Shown piece by piece: positions 33,310-44,432 of a stretch of 60,921 nucleotides of DNA. This stretch comes from Pilasporangium apinafurcum (Eukaryota; Oomycota; Peronosporomycetes; Pythiales; Pythiaceae). Made by a program: the position numbers and the translations under genes. Under the pieces are notes generated by a model. The model made no database searches. It had not been told where the DNA came from and worked only from the letters and a program-made list of their open reading frames with translations. Numbering within the stretch: position 1 is the stretch's first letter; every line of letters begins with the position of its first letter. Where the stretch lies: contig BCKE01000008.1 of assembly GCA_001600495.1 (NCBI GenBank), positions 412,327 to 473,247 on the forward strand, given 5' to 3'.

Positions 33310-34019
33310 AGATTGACCAAATCTCACCAATCAATCGAAAGTCGCAATCGAGAGCAACGATGATAATACTCTTGGTATCAACAATTGGGTACTGAGAGAA
33401 AGCGAGTAGAGATAGATACGAGGAGGGGGTAGCTGGGAGTTCAATGCATACGCTTTTCGCATCAAATCTGCCTGCATCTGCAGTTCTGGTGGTAGTGAAT
33501 CCATGACATGGATGAACGGCGTATCGCGTTTATCGATTATGCATCACATTGTAAATACGTTAAATAGCATGAACAAGTATACAGTTTGTAGGCTTTTCTA
33601 ATCAACACTATATAGAGCGCAGTGAGACAATCTTTGCGTGGCTTAGGGCAGCGTAATCAAGAGCCAAGTGTCGGGTGTTTTGATGAAACACCCGACACTT
33701 TGAGGTCTAACAACTGCTCGGTTTCTACCTTCAATAAATAATAAAATTGAATTAATGATACATGTTACTAAACAATTAATGATATTTTTTCAAATATAAC
33801 AATACTCTTATATTTTTTACCTTTTAAAATAAATATATAATCAAAAATTAAACTAAACAGTATTTAGTGGTGCAGACCCCAGATGGATGGGGAAATACAT
33901 GTTCCATTCCATTTGCCTCCACCTCAAGCCATTCGCCTACCATCTCTCTCACTTCGTCAGTTGCTGTTTTCTCAAGCGAGCAAGCAAGCCGTTCCCCTCC
34001 ACAACACACACACGGCAGC
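33310..34019. other. Intergenic between LCB2 copies
   Basis: AT-rich, especially 33735-33860. Contains the perfect hairpin at 33666-33700. No coding region was seen. Confidence 0.6.
33666..33700. repeat. Perfect 15-bp inverted repeat (hairpin)
   Basis: Arms AAGTGTCGGGTGTTT and AAACACCCGACACTT are exact reverse complements separated by TGATG. It lies about 360 bp after the stop of LCB2 copy 1. It could be a structured transcript end, a small-RNA precursor or a relic of a small mobile element. Confidence 0.8.
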
Positions 34020-35554
34020 ATGTCGGCGGAGAATGTGCCATGGTTCCCTGCACTCATGTGCTTCTTGCAGTACTCGATTCTCATTACCTTTGGTCACTTT
34101 CGAGACTTATGCGCACAAATTTCAGGCATATCGCGATACAAGTCGGAAGAAACCCGCAAAGGGTACGCGAAGCTCCTAATCGCCTGGGAGAATTTTTACA
34201 CACAACGCCTGTATCATCGTGTGCAGGACGTGTTTAACCGTCCAGTGACCGGAGCTCCTGGTGAGTCCATGCAACCATGCAAACAGCGTATCAACTGTCG
34301 AGTGATCACTCTTTCTTCTTTCTGTTTCGTTTGAGTACAGGTGCTCACATTAACCTCATTGAACGATACTCTCTGGACGAGAACAAGTCGTTTCTCAATA
34401 AGGAAGGATGCATCCAACGATGTCTCAACTTGGGCTCGTACAACTACCTCGGCTTTGCCGATGATTGGATGAACACATGCAGCAAAGAAGTCTTCAAGGC
34501 AGTTGACAAATTTGGATTGGCGTCAACGAACCCTCCAATGGAATTCGGTACGACATTGATACATGTCGAAGTTGAAAAGGCTGTTGCCGAGTTTGTTGGC
34601 AAACCTGCTGCTATCGTGTACAATATGGGATATGCTACAAACTCCACTACCATCCCAGCGCTCATGGGCAAAGGCACATTGATCATCAGTGATGCATTGA
34701 ACCATACATCCATTGTCAATGGTGCACGTGCTTCTGGTGCGAGCATTGGTGTGTTCCGTCACAATGATCCCAAACATTTGGAACAGGTGTTGCGTACGAA
34801 GATTGCAGAAGGTCAACCACGTTCGCATCGACCATGGAAGAAGATCATGGTGATGGTTGAAGGGATTTACTCAATGGAGGGAGAAATCGTAAATCTTCGT
34901 GGTATTGTGGATGTGGCGAAGAAGTACAAAGCATATTTGTACGTCGATGAGGCTCACAGTATTGGTGCACTGGGAAAAACTGGTCGTGGTATCTGCGAAT
35001 ACAGTGGTGTGGATCCGAATGAGATTGATATTTTGATGGGAACATTCACGAAGAGTTTCGGTGCAATGGGTGGATACATTGCTGCTTCTGAAGAGATCAT
35101 CAATGTTATTCGTAGCTCTAGTGCGGGAGCGATATATGCTACGAGTTTGTCTCCAGTGATTGCGAAGCAGATTTTGACTGCATTGAACATTATCTCTGGT
35201 AAAGATGGTACCAATATTGGCAAGACGAAGTTAGTAGCGCTTCGTGAAAATAGCAATTACTTCCGTCAACGCTTGATCGACATGGGCTGTCTTACACTAG
35301 GCGATTTCGATTCTCCGGTGATCCCGGTGATGTTGTTTCACATGTCTAAGGTTGGGGAGTTTTCACGTGAGTGTTTGAAGCGCAATTTGGCTGTTGTGAC
35401 AGTTGGTTTCCCAGCCACACCATTGCTCCTCTCTCGCGTACGGTTCTGCATCTCTGCGGCACATACAAAGGAAGATTTGGATGAGGCTCTAGCTAAAGTA
35501 GAAGAAGTGGCCAATGAATGCCATGTCCGTTATTCATCGCATATATTCGGTTAA
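34020..35554 (+). CDS. LCB2: Serine palmitoyltransferase long-chain base subunit 2, copy 2
   Basis: Exons 34020-34260 and 34341-35554 join to 484 residues. The start MSAENVP is shared with copy 1, but the rest of exon 1 and the intron are clearly diverged (TM segment ALMCFLQYSILITFGHF). From about 34433 to 35431 the sequence is the same as copy 1, after which the tails differ again (ending SSHIFG). The PLP lysine is codon 35051-35053 in GTFTKSFGAMGGY, with DEAH at YVDEAHSIGALG. Same reaction and location as copy 1. Both copies appear intact, so dosage or differently regulated expression is possible. Confidence 0.92.
34433..35431. repeat. LCB2 core block shared with 32173-33171
   Basis: Partner of the copy 1 block. 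Translations in two reading frames agree between copies, so identity is at the nucleotide level and not only protein conservation. Confidence 0.85.
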
Positions 35555-35603
35555 CGCAAGAATAATTACTTCAGGCTATATGCTTAATGGATTACTTTTT
35601 TTA

Positions 35604-36681
35604 TTAGTCTGTGTTTCCCTCTCCAGTCATTGACGCATCCTGTTCATCAGCAGCTTGGAACTTCAGCCCCGAATTTGTCACCAGAGACAGCTCATACAAA
35701 GTGTTCTGCAGGAAAGAAAACGTTCGAGCGTTAATCCGTATCGGTTTGACTGTGCAAAGTGTGGGGTAGCAACACACCTCAAGCTTCCGTAAATTGTACT
35801 TCAAAGAGTCAAACTTCTTGCGCAATGGCCCGTTTCGAAAGTCAAACTGGATCAATTCTCCAGATATCGCTTCAACCATCGATCGACATTGCTTCACCTC
35901 ATCTACGTCTCTAGCAGTAGCCTTGACGACGGCATATCTCATAAGTTCCCCTACACACCCATATAACGTCAAAGAGTGTCCATGTTGATAGGCAGAGCGA
36001 CCGACATGTTGTGAAGACCTGTGAAGTCGATGATCCCTCCAAGGTACTCGTTTTTCACTACATGAGGCAAATCTCGAAGCCGAAGAAGACAATGTGTATC
36101 AAGGTAATAACGAAAGCACTTTGCCTCCACGTACTCCTCTAACGAGGAGGATAATGCGCCATCGCGGAGAGATGGATTGTCTTGTGTGAGCGCCACGAGC
36201 TCAGGGATGATCTGAAAACACATAGGTTTTGCATGACAATAATATTTTCACGAGTAAGTATGAAAGAAGAAAGATAAAGATTAGAGGACAGAACAGTCTA
36301 CCAGCTCTGCTTTCGCGAGGAGAGAGTCGGCGTCTTGGCGACTATTCCGATGCAGTGCAAAGATTGCTTGTTTGCTGCATCTCAAAGCCCTTCCGTCAGT
36401 AGCGTTCTTGCGAGTACATCACTGCACCACTCTCATACCTAGATTTGAGGATCTCCCGCGATTTCTTGATTATCTGCTCGCGCATGTCGTCATATTCGTG
36501 CATCTCTGTACATGACATAGACAGTAAAAGTCACAATGAAATGATCATGCTTGAGTGCAGTAAACCTGGCCAGTTCCATACGTTGATTTATGTCGATAAA
36601 CTCTTGATGGTCCAACATCACTGGCTGGTCCACACTCGTCTTCTGCTTCTTCGTGTCGGTGTACTCATTTCCTTCTTCCAT
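35604..36681 (-). CDS. TSNAX: Translin-associated factor X (TRAX) homologue
   Basis: Six small exons join in frame to 235 residues: 36582-36681, 36439-36505, 36302-36374, 36019-36211, 35778-35950 and 35604-35705. Family features are KQAIFALHRN, LEEYVEAKCFRYYL (the acidic cluster that in TRAX contributes to the C3PO ribonuclease site), GGIIDFTGELMRYAV and LRKKFDSLKYNLRKLENTLYELSL. DFTGELMR favours TRAX over translin. TRAX pairs with translin to form C3PO, an endoribonuclease acting on small-RNA passenger strands and tRNA fragments. The first intron donor (CAAC/GTATGG) was picked because it alone keeps frame with the next exon. This is the most intron-rich gene here together with the lectin gene. 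Confidence 0.8.
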
Positions 36682-37366
36682 CTCGCTCTCTCTGCTGCAC
36701 GTTCGCGATCACAATCACGTTGGGTGGCAAGTGATAAATGGACTGTTGATCCACTGTGTTAATTTGTACCCTAAATGCAACCCATATGGGTCACTCTTAT
36801 CCGAATTTTCACCTTAGTTTAAAGACATTTGAGTTTTTTGTTGATCCCTTCAGAAAAGAACCCTCTCAATCCTACCACAAAAATCAGTCACTCGGGATTG
36901 AGGGGTGGTGAGATCGCCAGAGAGAAAAGATTGAGGTTTTTTATTTGTTTATCATGAGGTTTTACCTGCGGTTGCAGAGGCGAAGTGTGTGTGTGCTCGT
37001 GAGTGCGTGCGGTGGGTGGTTCCTCCTCCCATTACAATTCTTCACCCACTTCATACCGGAAAGAAGAAAGGTACGTCACGTGACACAGGAGGAAAGCAAC
37101 CCGTGGATTGAGACGGAAGGACAGCGCCATTGCTCACATACTCTATCTCTTCTTCTTCATCTCTCCATAGCTGCTAAAAAAACGCAATCCACTCACTACC
37201 CAACGTGTGAGCCCATCTTAACGCTGCGACGGGGGTTTCATCAACAAACAAGGTGCGCTTTCTTTTGTATTTGCTTTTTTTTCTTTTTCGATGCGGAATG
37301 AGGAGTAATAGAGCACTGGAATAACGTCGTGCTGGTGATGTCGTTATAGTAAAGCAGTAGAACACC
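36682..37366. other. Divergent promoter region
   Basis: Separates TRAX (minus) and coronin (plus). A short inverted pair CTCAATCC / GGATTGAG lies at about 36865-36901. No coding region recognised. Confidence 0.55.
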
Positions 37367-38764
37367 ATGAGTCACTTTGTACGCCAAAGTAAATTTCGCC
37401 ACGTGTACATTGAACCAGCAAAGCTGGAGAAATGCTACACCAACTTGCGCCTTGCCACGGCTACGGGCGAACAGAACTACATTAAGGGTAACACCAAATT
37501 CTTCGCCGTCTCGATTCAAGCAGGTGGTGGTGCTATGGCTGTCGTCCCTTACGATAAAGTGGGCAAATTTGACCCGGATTTCCCACTGATCTCGGGTCAC
37601 CGCGGTGCCATTTTGGACTTTGACTTTAACCCCTTCCACGAACATCTCATCGCCTCAGCTTCGGATGATACGACCATCAAAATTTGGGGCATTCCAGAAG
37701 GTGGCTTGAGCGAAACGTGTGTCGAGCCATTAGTGGACCTTGCGGGCCATGGACGCAAAGTTACCCTGATTAACTTCCACCCGACCGCTAACAATGTCTT
37801 GGCTAGTACGTCGTCGGATTTCACGGTGCGCTTGTGGGATATTGAAAAGGGCTCAGAAATCGTGAATATGCAGTCCTTTGGAGAGAATTTGATTCAGGAC
37901 TTGGCGTGGAGCTGGACTGGCAGCTTACTTGCCACCACATGCAAGGACAAAGTTGTGCGTCTCTATGACGCACGCTCCGGGCAAATCGCGATGCAAAAGG
38001 AAAATGCGCACGGTGGTACCAAGAGTGTGAAGCTGACATTCTTGGGAGAGAAGGAAACATTTGTGACTGTGGGTTTCACTCGTCAGAGCCAGCGACAGTT
38101 CAAGGTCTGGGATCCTCGTAATCTGGACAAGGAGCTAAAGAAGGTCGACATTGATCAAGCCGCTGGTGTCATTATGCCATTCTACGATCCAGATACCAAC
38201 CTTCTCTATTTGTGCGGTAAGGGTGATGGTAACATTCGTTACTACGAAATGTCGGAGGGCGAACCGTTCGCGTTCCCTATTAGCGAATACCGTTCGACCA
38301 CAGCTGCACGCGGTATGGCCATGATTCCAAAGCGTGGGTGTGATATTATGCATTGTGAAACCGCTCGACTGCTCAAGTTGACCTCGAATGCCGTGGAGCC
38401 GCTGCATGTGTTTGTGCCGCGCAAGTCGGATGCGTTCCAAGACGATATCTATCCAGATACCTATGCTGGTGTTCCATCGATGACTGCTGATGACTGGTTG
38501 GACGGTGCCGATAACTCTCCTGCGCTTATGTCATTGCGCCCTGAGTCGTTCGGGAAAATCACGTTCGATGGTAAGCGTGCACGCTCGGTGTCGAAGGGAT
38601 CGGCACGCTCACGCATCACCCGTGCTCCGCCAGCGTCGGCCCCATCAGCAGCTGGCCGAGCCAATGAGAGTCCGGAAGCAAAGCTTCAACGCGAGTTGGA
38701 TGCCGCGAACGCACGAATTGCCGAATTGGAAGCCAAGCTTCGCGCTAATGGAATTTCGTATTAA
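37367..38764 (+). CDS. Coronin, actin-binding WD40 protein
   Basis: A single-exon protein of 465 residues, the usual length of short coronins. It starts with the conserved basic signature RQSKFRHVY, continues with WD40 blades forming a seven-bladed propeller (LISGHRGAILDFDFNPF, IASASDDTTIKIWGIPEGG, LASTSSDFTVRLWDIEKG) and the coronin segment FPISEYRSTTAARGMAMIPKRGCD. A linker of about 60 residues leads to a C-terminal coiled coil (LQRELDAANARIAELEAKL) that normally trimerises the protein. Coronins regulate Arp2/3-dependent actin branching and turnover in the cytoplasm. No oddities seen. Confidence 0.93.
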   Translation: MSHFVRQSKFRHVYIEPAKLEKCYTNLRLATATGEQNYIKGNTKFFAVSIQAGGGAMAVVPYDKVGKFDPDFPLISGHRGAILDFDFNPFHEHLIASASDDTTIKIWGIPEGGLSETCVEPLVDLAGHGRKVTLINFHPTANNVLASTSSDFTVRLWDIEKGSEIVNMQSFGENLIQDLAWSWTGSLLATTCKDKVVRLYDARSGQIAMQKENAHGGTKSVKLTFLGEKETFVTVGFTRQSQRQFKVWDPRNLDKELKKVDIDQAAGVIMPFYDPDTNLLYLCGKGDGNIRYYEMSEGEPFAFPISEYRSTTAARGMAMIPKRGCDIMHCETARLLKLTSNAVEPLHVFVPRKSDAFQDDIYPDTYAGVPSMTADDWLDGADNSPALMSLRPESFGKITFDGKRARSVSKGSARSRITRAPPASAPSAAGRANESPEAKLQRELDAANARIAELEAKLRANGISY

Positions 38765-38856
38765 AAAGAGTGAAGGCGGTTTAGTTAATGAAGCGCTTTT
38801 TTGATGATTGCCTCGTTATGGATTGGGAAGGTATGGTGGTGAGTTGTCAGCTATTG

Positions 38857-38873
38857 TGACATAACTTATGTCA
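38857..38873. repeat. Near-perfect palindrome TGACATAA-C-TTATGTCA
   Basis: Eight-bp arms around one base, in the convergent region between coronin and the lectin gene. It looks like a bZIP-type site but its position between two 3' ends makes a regulatory role uncertain. Confidence 0.5.
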
Positions 38874-39037
38874 TTCCTACCATTTCTGGTCAATCCACGG
38901 CAATACGTTTTAGATCATGAGCAGCCGTCTAATTTCTCAGGGACTGGTGAGAAAATATACCCTTGTGCATGTCGAGGTATCTTTTATCCTGGTTATGTAT
39001 CAGTTGCTTACCGCTCTTCACATCCGACCTACACTAC

Positions 39038-42011
39038 TTAGTATATCGCAGCAGGCGTCGTCACAATATTTTTTCGAAATGACCGAAATGACCACGATAG
39101 GATATCGTGGGTTTGCCATGCAGTCTCTCCGGTCGAAGCGGTGAAACCTACCCACGCGCGACCATGATTCAGCTCAATCGCTGACTCAAGACGTATCGGA
39201 ACTGCCAGGATGGGTGTTTCCATATCGTCAAAATAGACAGAGAGTATCCCAATACCGGAATTCCAATGTCCAGACGAAAAGAAATATCCTACCAAAGTGC
39301 TTGCAGTGAAGTAGTCACTGAAAATACTTCAAATCAGTTCATACAGAACAAAAACAATCCAGTCGTGTGAGTTACTTCCTTCGATTCGCTGATATCATAA
39401 AAAACATTGATAAACGTACATGCTATCATCAAGGTTTGGCGCATAAGTGATCCGAATCGTGTGAACTCCGTCAGCCAAATCAGCCACATTACTTGTAGAA
39501 CCAAGTGAATACTTGTGATTTGCCTGGACTGGACTGTCTTTCCCACTCACATGAACGCTCACGTGGTTTTCGTACACGTCCTGCTGCTCCGGGTTGTACC
39601 ATGTATCAAACTCAATCGCCAATGCATTGGTTAGCCCGCCATAGCCAAGCTCCATCCTACCGGTGCCTAACGCGAGGTCATGGTGATTTTGGACCACAAA
39701 TGCAAATCCCTCCCCGCCGCGTGATCGACAGTTTGTGTGGACGTCGTCCATAAACTTGCAAATAGCTGATGGATTTGCGATTTGAAACGTGAATGTAGTT
39801 TGAAAACCCTCATGAACATTCATCTGGCGCGGATACCATGCCGATCCTGTGAGAAACGAGTTCGAGGCCGTCAGTCGAAGAGCTGGCCCGCATGATGCGG
39901 AGACCGGAGCAGTTTTGCTTGTTTGGAATGCATTTGGTTCGGATGAAAGGGAGGAATTATAGCAGATTTTGGCTGGAAAAGGTATGGCTGAAGGTGCATT
40001 GGTTGGTACAGTGCGATGAGTGGTGCTGTTAATGTAAACACCACTTTTTATCTCCACAACAGAGCACACATAGGTGCATGCGGCCGTGGCGACTGTCGGA
40101 TCGCCCGCTGTAAAAGAATATCCATCACAACACGATATGGAAGCATTTGCGTTTTGAATCTACAATTCGACAAATTGCTGTCAATTCCATACTAAAGTCC
40201 ACAACATGATAAACATTAAGGCTACTATAAAATCATTTCTTACATTGGCGTCGCCATTCATAAAGAGACCGAAATGCCCCTGATCACCAATCTCTCCCGT
40301 AGGACCGAATGTTGGGTTAGTAAGTGAAGGAGTGAGTGCGCTTTGGTTAGTGACCAGGTGCGCCTCAAAACGTGGAAAATGAATGTCTGTGTCAAAAATT
40401 GTGCTTTCAGGTCATTCTGTCCTGTAAGCATCAAAGCGAGACTATGCACACACAAAAGACACTCACCTGTAACCAATGTTGTGATACAAATCGAAGGTGG
40501 CGAATTATACCCAACGACAGCATTCGCTATAGGTGCACGTCGTCCATAGAGATCAATATCCTGCCATTCACGCTGCTGTCGCTGGTCTTCCGTGAGCGCG
40601 GCAATCCGAACCTGATAGCTCGTGTTACGCTCCAAGCCTATAATTGTTGTGGACGTCACGTTTCCCACGACAATGGAATTTCCAGGTGAGAAGTCGGCTT
40701 CAGAGCAACGTTTCCAGGATATGCGATACCCCGTGACCGTCATGCTCTCCCAAATGTCTGCTGGCGCGATCCAATTGACGTCAAAAGCATGAGCTGCCAC
40801 ATTTGAAATCGTTGGAGTTGGACGAGAGCTGACTGGGGCCGCATAGGAAAGCAACCGAACTTCATCGAAAAGCTGCTGCAACTGTCCATTGTGAACACGC
40901 ACCAGAGATGGATACGATGGATGGGTCAACCATGCAGGAGCAGCAGGGGGCAGTGTGCATTGCAGTTCCACTTCAGGGATCACGTGCACGACGTCCAAAC
41001 ACTCAATGCCATCAATCGTGATGATAGCATCAGATTCGCCAAAATGCTTCCCACTGATGGAAATTCGTTCCCCACCTTCGCGCACGCAATTGTACGTTGA
41101 TGCACGAGGAAGTGTCATGGGAAAGCATTCAAAGGCAGATGACCGGTGGTAGCCGTTTGTCAGGCGTTCATGCTCGGTGCAATTCATCGAAGCAACACTC
41201 TGTCTCGCATCAAAGTATTTGTCGATACAACCACGAATTTTCGTGACCACAGGAGCTAAGTTGTACAAAGTAAAACGCTCATGAGAGTTTTATGTAGAAT
41301 GTGCGATGACTCCTGAGGATAGCTCTCACCTTTGGCAAATGCGATCCAATCGATTTGAAAGGTTTGCCCGCTGGATTGGGCATCCTGTCCTCCGAGTGAT
41401 TTTGGTAAAAGGATGCATGGATGGAACCGAACGCGATGGATGGTTCCTGTGATATGCTTCCAAATAGATAGGTAGTAGATATCGTATTCCAGTGAATGGG
41501 TTTGCAGTTGGAACGGAATGTCCACATGGTCATGGAAGATAACTCCTTCTCCTTGAATGCCTGGATCAACAACTGTCTCCTGTGGATTCCTCTCCAGCGA
41601 GACCATGGCTGTTTTGCATTGGCCATGATACTTCATGCGGAAGACCAGGTAATCTCGCTCATCTGCATCAACTTCCACATGGAGCTCCGGTGAATCTACA
41701 TATGCGTTCGATAGCGTCGTTCTACCAGGAATAATTATCCCCTCGAGATTGCCATTGATTGCATCGACTTCCACACCCATCTCCAGAGGAGTTGATTGCC
41801 CCCACCCATTCTTTCCGTCTTCAAAGTTCCATTTTACTGCAACACCGTCGAAAGCGAATGTCAATGTCATAGATTACTCGTAAGGGAACATACTTGTCTG
41901 AGCTGCTCCCGTACATGCAATGGAGTGCATAACTGATAGTTCTGTAGTGCAATCATGCAAACGCAGGTGTAACGCGATTAAAAGAGTGAGAAATGCGGTG
42001 GCGTACAGCAT
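39038..42011 (-). CDS. Secreted TIG / FN3 / L-type lectin multidomain protein
   Basis: Exons 41894-42011, 41330-41836, 40463-41255, 40244-40403, 39420-40159 and 39038-39299 join to 859 residues. A signal peptide (MLYATAFLTLLIALHLRLHD) starts the protein. Residues about 40-208 form a beta-rich region with WNFEDGKNGW near its start. An IPT/TIG-like domain (about 264-340) and a fibronectin type III domain (about 353-450, VTGYRISWKRC and NTSYQVRIAAL) follow. A legume/L-type lectin domain fills about 590-855, with GEGFAFVVQNH, ALAIEFDTWYNPE and GRAWVGFTASTG. No second membrane segment was seen, so it is probably secreted or wall-associated and binds glycans. The donor of exon 3 (GTGA/GTGTCT) was chosen on frame; other splice forms are possible. 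Confidence 0.75.
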
Positions 42012-42389
42012 GCTGCTTTTATCATGAAGATGATATCGGCGAGTGGTGATGATGCAGGAACGATGAAAGTTTCCACCACCAAGATTCTCTGTATCTTTTA
42101 TAGCGTTGAAGATTTCAAACGCCCAGGGGGCTACTCGAGCTGATACCTGGCATAAAGCGTTACTTCTTCTACATTCTCATCCCTGGGGCGAAAGATCCTG
42201 CCTCCACCAAGAGGCGCTGGTTATCAGTGGCTCGAGGAGTAATCAAGCCCTACTACGCGTGGCGGCGCACCGAGTACCAACGGAATGCCAAGCAGTCGGC
42301 CAGGTACTTTTTGGTAGCCAAGACCCCCCGGCGGTGCGTAAATCCATCAAAAATAAAAATCTAACACAGGGATATAGTCGGATGGAGTT
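42012..42389. other. Region between lectin gene start and Fanzor relic 1
   Basis: An Arg-rich open stretch at about 42205-42360 (RRWLSVARGVIKPYYAWRRTEYQ) reads like protein and may be upstream Fanzor-element sequence or other debris. Otherwise nothing recognised. Confidence 0.4.
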
Positions 42390-43440
42390 CGGGGACAAGC
42401 CCCCGATCCCGGACTATCGTACTACAAAACGGTCAAGACCAGCCTTGCCTCTGGCCTCAAGACTCCGGAGAAGCAGCCGGTGATCAGTCAGGCAGCGACG
42501 ACGGTTAACCGCATCATCATTCGATCGCTCCTGTTCCTCAGGTTGTACTTGATGCACCACAAGGATACACCGCCGATTGTGAATACCAAGCTGGTGGACA
42601 CGGTGTTCAAGACAGTTTGTTAGCAGAAGGCTAGAGGTAGACTGCCTTCGTCCACCGCCAAAGTCCTGGGGGACAAATTGACTGCGTTCTACAAGCAATA
42701 TTTTGAAATCTTGTTGCTGATAGGAGACGAACCGTTGTCCTACACTCACCTGAACACTATACTCGACTGTGCTTCCGTGCAAGCGGTGACCGTCTTCAAG
42801 ACCTACATCATGCAGCACTTTGTCGAGTATGTAAAGACATATGTCACATGGTGGGGCAGAACTATCGGGTAGAGCGCATCAGGGCTACTAGGAAGCTGCT
42901 GGTGAACAGCAAGGCGACTGAGTTCTACGAGGGCAGACTGTACAACAAGGTGACTGGGCTCTATGAAGGCGGGCTGTATCGCAAGATGCGATTGAACAGC
43001 TTTTACAACATACGCAAGTCCGAACGGCGGCTGGTGCAGCGCTTCAAGAGAATCCTCGGCACTCCAGAAAAGGTAGTGATAGACATCGATGACTGGGAGC
43101 AGAAGAAGCATCGCAAGTTCAAGGAGCCCACGAAGGGAAAGGGATTCAGGACTCTGTTGAGGAAAGCTGGTTACTCGGTATATCTCGTGGACGAGTTCAA
43201 GACCAACTGTCAGTGCTCTCACTGCCAAGCCGAGGGTGCCAAGTACGAGAAATTTCGTGTCAAGCTGGATCTTAACACCAAAAAGCCTGACGAAGACAGA
43301 CAATTCCGATTTGTACACGGTCTATTGCTGTACCAACAGCGTCATAGGCTGTGGAATCGAGATGTCAACTCTTCAATCAGCATAGCTCGCCTCACAAGGC
43401 AGGCTCTGGAAGGAAGAGGGTGACCAGAATATCTAAATCC
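42390..43440 (+). pseudogene. Fanzor (eukaryotic TnpB-like) nuclease relic 1, internally deleted
   Basis: Frame A (about 42390-42870) holds the Fanzor N-terminal region (TTVNRIIIRSLLFLRLYLM, LSYTHLNTIL, MQHFVEYVKTYV) with a stop at 42621. Frame B (42848-43423, another frame) holds the C-terminal half: KATEFYEGRLYNK, KMRLNSFYNIRKSERRL, VVIDIDDWEQKKHRKFKEP, VDEFKTNCQCSHC (RuvC-II Glu and first zinc pair) and WNRDVNSSISIARL (RuvC-III Asp). The middle of the protein, including RuvC-I, is missing at the junction near 42850-42890. The second zinc Cys pair is replaced (LLYQQRH). The TGA at 43421 sits where family members usually continue with RPEYL, and that motif follows directly. Fanzors are RNA-guided DNA nucleases carried by mobile elements; this copy cannot be active. 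Confidence 0.8.
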
Positions 43441-43457
43441 CCATACACGACTGCCAC

Positions 43458-43669
43458 CAGCAGACAGTGCTGTTACGTCGATAGTATAGAATCATAACAC
43501 ACTGGACTGAGATTCCCAAACGCTGTTTTTTTACGACATTGTAGATCTTCAACGGTGTAAACAGTCGCTATTCTATTTCTAACCTCAAAAGATCATGTGA
43601 GATACCAAAAGTATCTCAGGGAGAGTCTCCTGTTTTTTCTTTGGGTCTGACTTGACTAGCAAAAGCTAG
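43458..43669. repeat. Hairpin cluster downstream of Fanzor relic 1
   Basis: Three perfect hairpins were read: CAGCA/TGCTG at 43458-43472, TGAGATAC/GTATCTCA with loop CAAAA at 43598-43618, and CTAGC/GCTAG with loop AAAA at 43656-43669. The middle one shares GAGATA/TATCTC arms with a hairpin at a similar distance after Fanzor relic 2. Confidence 0.65.
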
Positions 43670-44432
43670 CTAAGACTAGACAACCGCGAAGTAGACATCT
43701 CCGACACCTGGACTCGATGAATAAGTGTTCATTCTTAAGAAAAGTGTTCCTGGTAGTGTTGATATCCTTCCCAATGATGAACTTGCAGTGAACACACTGA
43801 AAGACTTTCTGGTGCTTCATCGCATGGTTGATTCTTCCACATTTGAGAACAAGTCTTTATTACATAGTGTTTCTCACAGTCGTATGTGTGATGCTTGCTT
43901 TCCTTTCACACCGATACTACTGTGCCACGCTTTCCAGACAGTCACTGACTTTCCACGCACTCGATCTCCTCACATTTATTCCTGAAAAGAAGAATGGTGC
44001 TGGAAAGAGCTCATTGTAAAGAATTGGACATAAGTTTTTCCTTCTATCGATAGGGATTGCTTCACTTCAAAAACACGTCAAAGTGCGTCCTACAGGTAGG
44101 AGAGATGGGAGATAGGGGCTAAGATTGCAGCATCGGTAGCAAACAGATGAATCAAGCATCCACAATATGAAGTGATCGCTATGTACATGACGCTGAAAAG
44201 AAGCCCGGCACATGATGATGGACTTGCGAACCCACTGAAATCGTGCAGTTGATTTTATGATCGAACTCACATTGCACAATCATTCTTTCTAAAATGTATG
44301 TAAGCCTAGAATGTATGTGCCATGATTCTCATAGCAAGCTTTTGTCAATTGCGCACCAAGAGCGATATTGATCATTTTCTTATTTCTCTCCGTCCAAATA
44401 CTCCTCAATTTGTATTTCCAAGTCACATCGTG
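43670..44432. other. Intergenic, no recognised gene
   Basis: An open frame at 43725-43985 (ILPNDELAVNTLKDFLVLHRMV) looks like a coding fragment but has no family I recognise and is not joined to anything. The rest holds the hydrolase promoter. Confidence 0.45.
44372..44385 (+). promoter_or_regulatory. Oomycete initiator-like motif upstream of hydrolase
   Basis: TCATTTTCTTATTT lies 61 nt before ATG 44433 and is a close match to the oomycete initiator. It argues against the longer upstream frame being the start. Confidence 0.55.

Noticed and set aside
43725-43985. 86-codon frame ILPNDELAVNTLKDFLVLHRMV
   Set aside because: It reads like protein but has no recognised family, no continuation and no clear start; left as possible debris.
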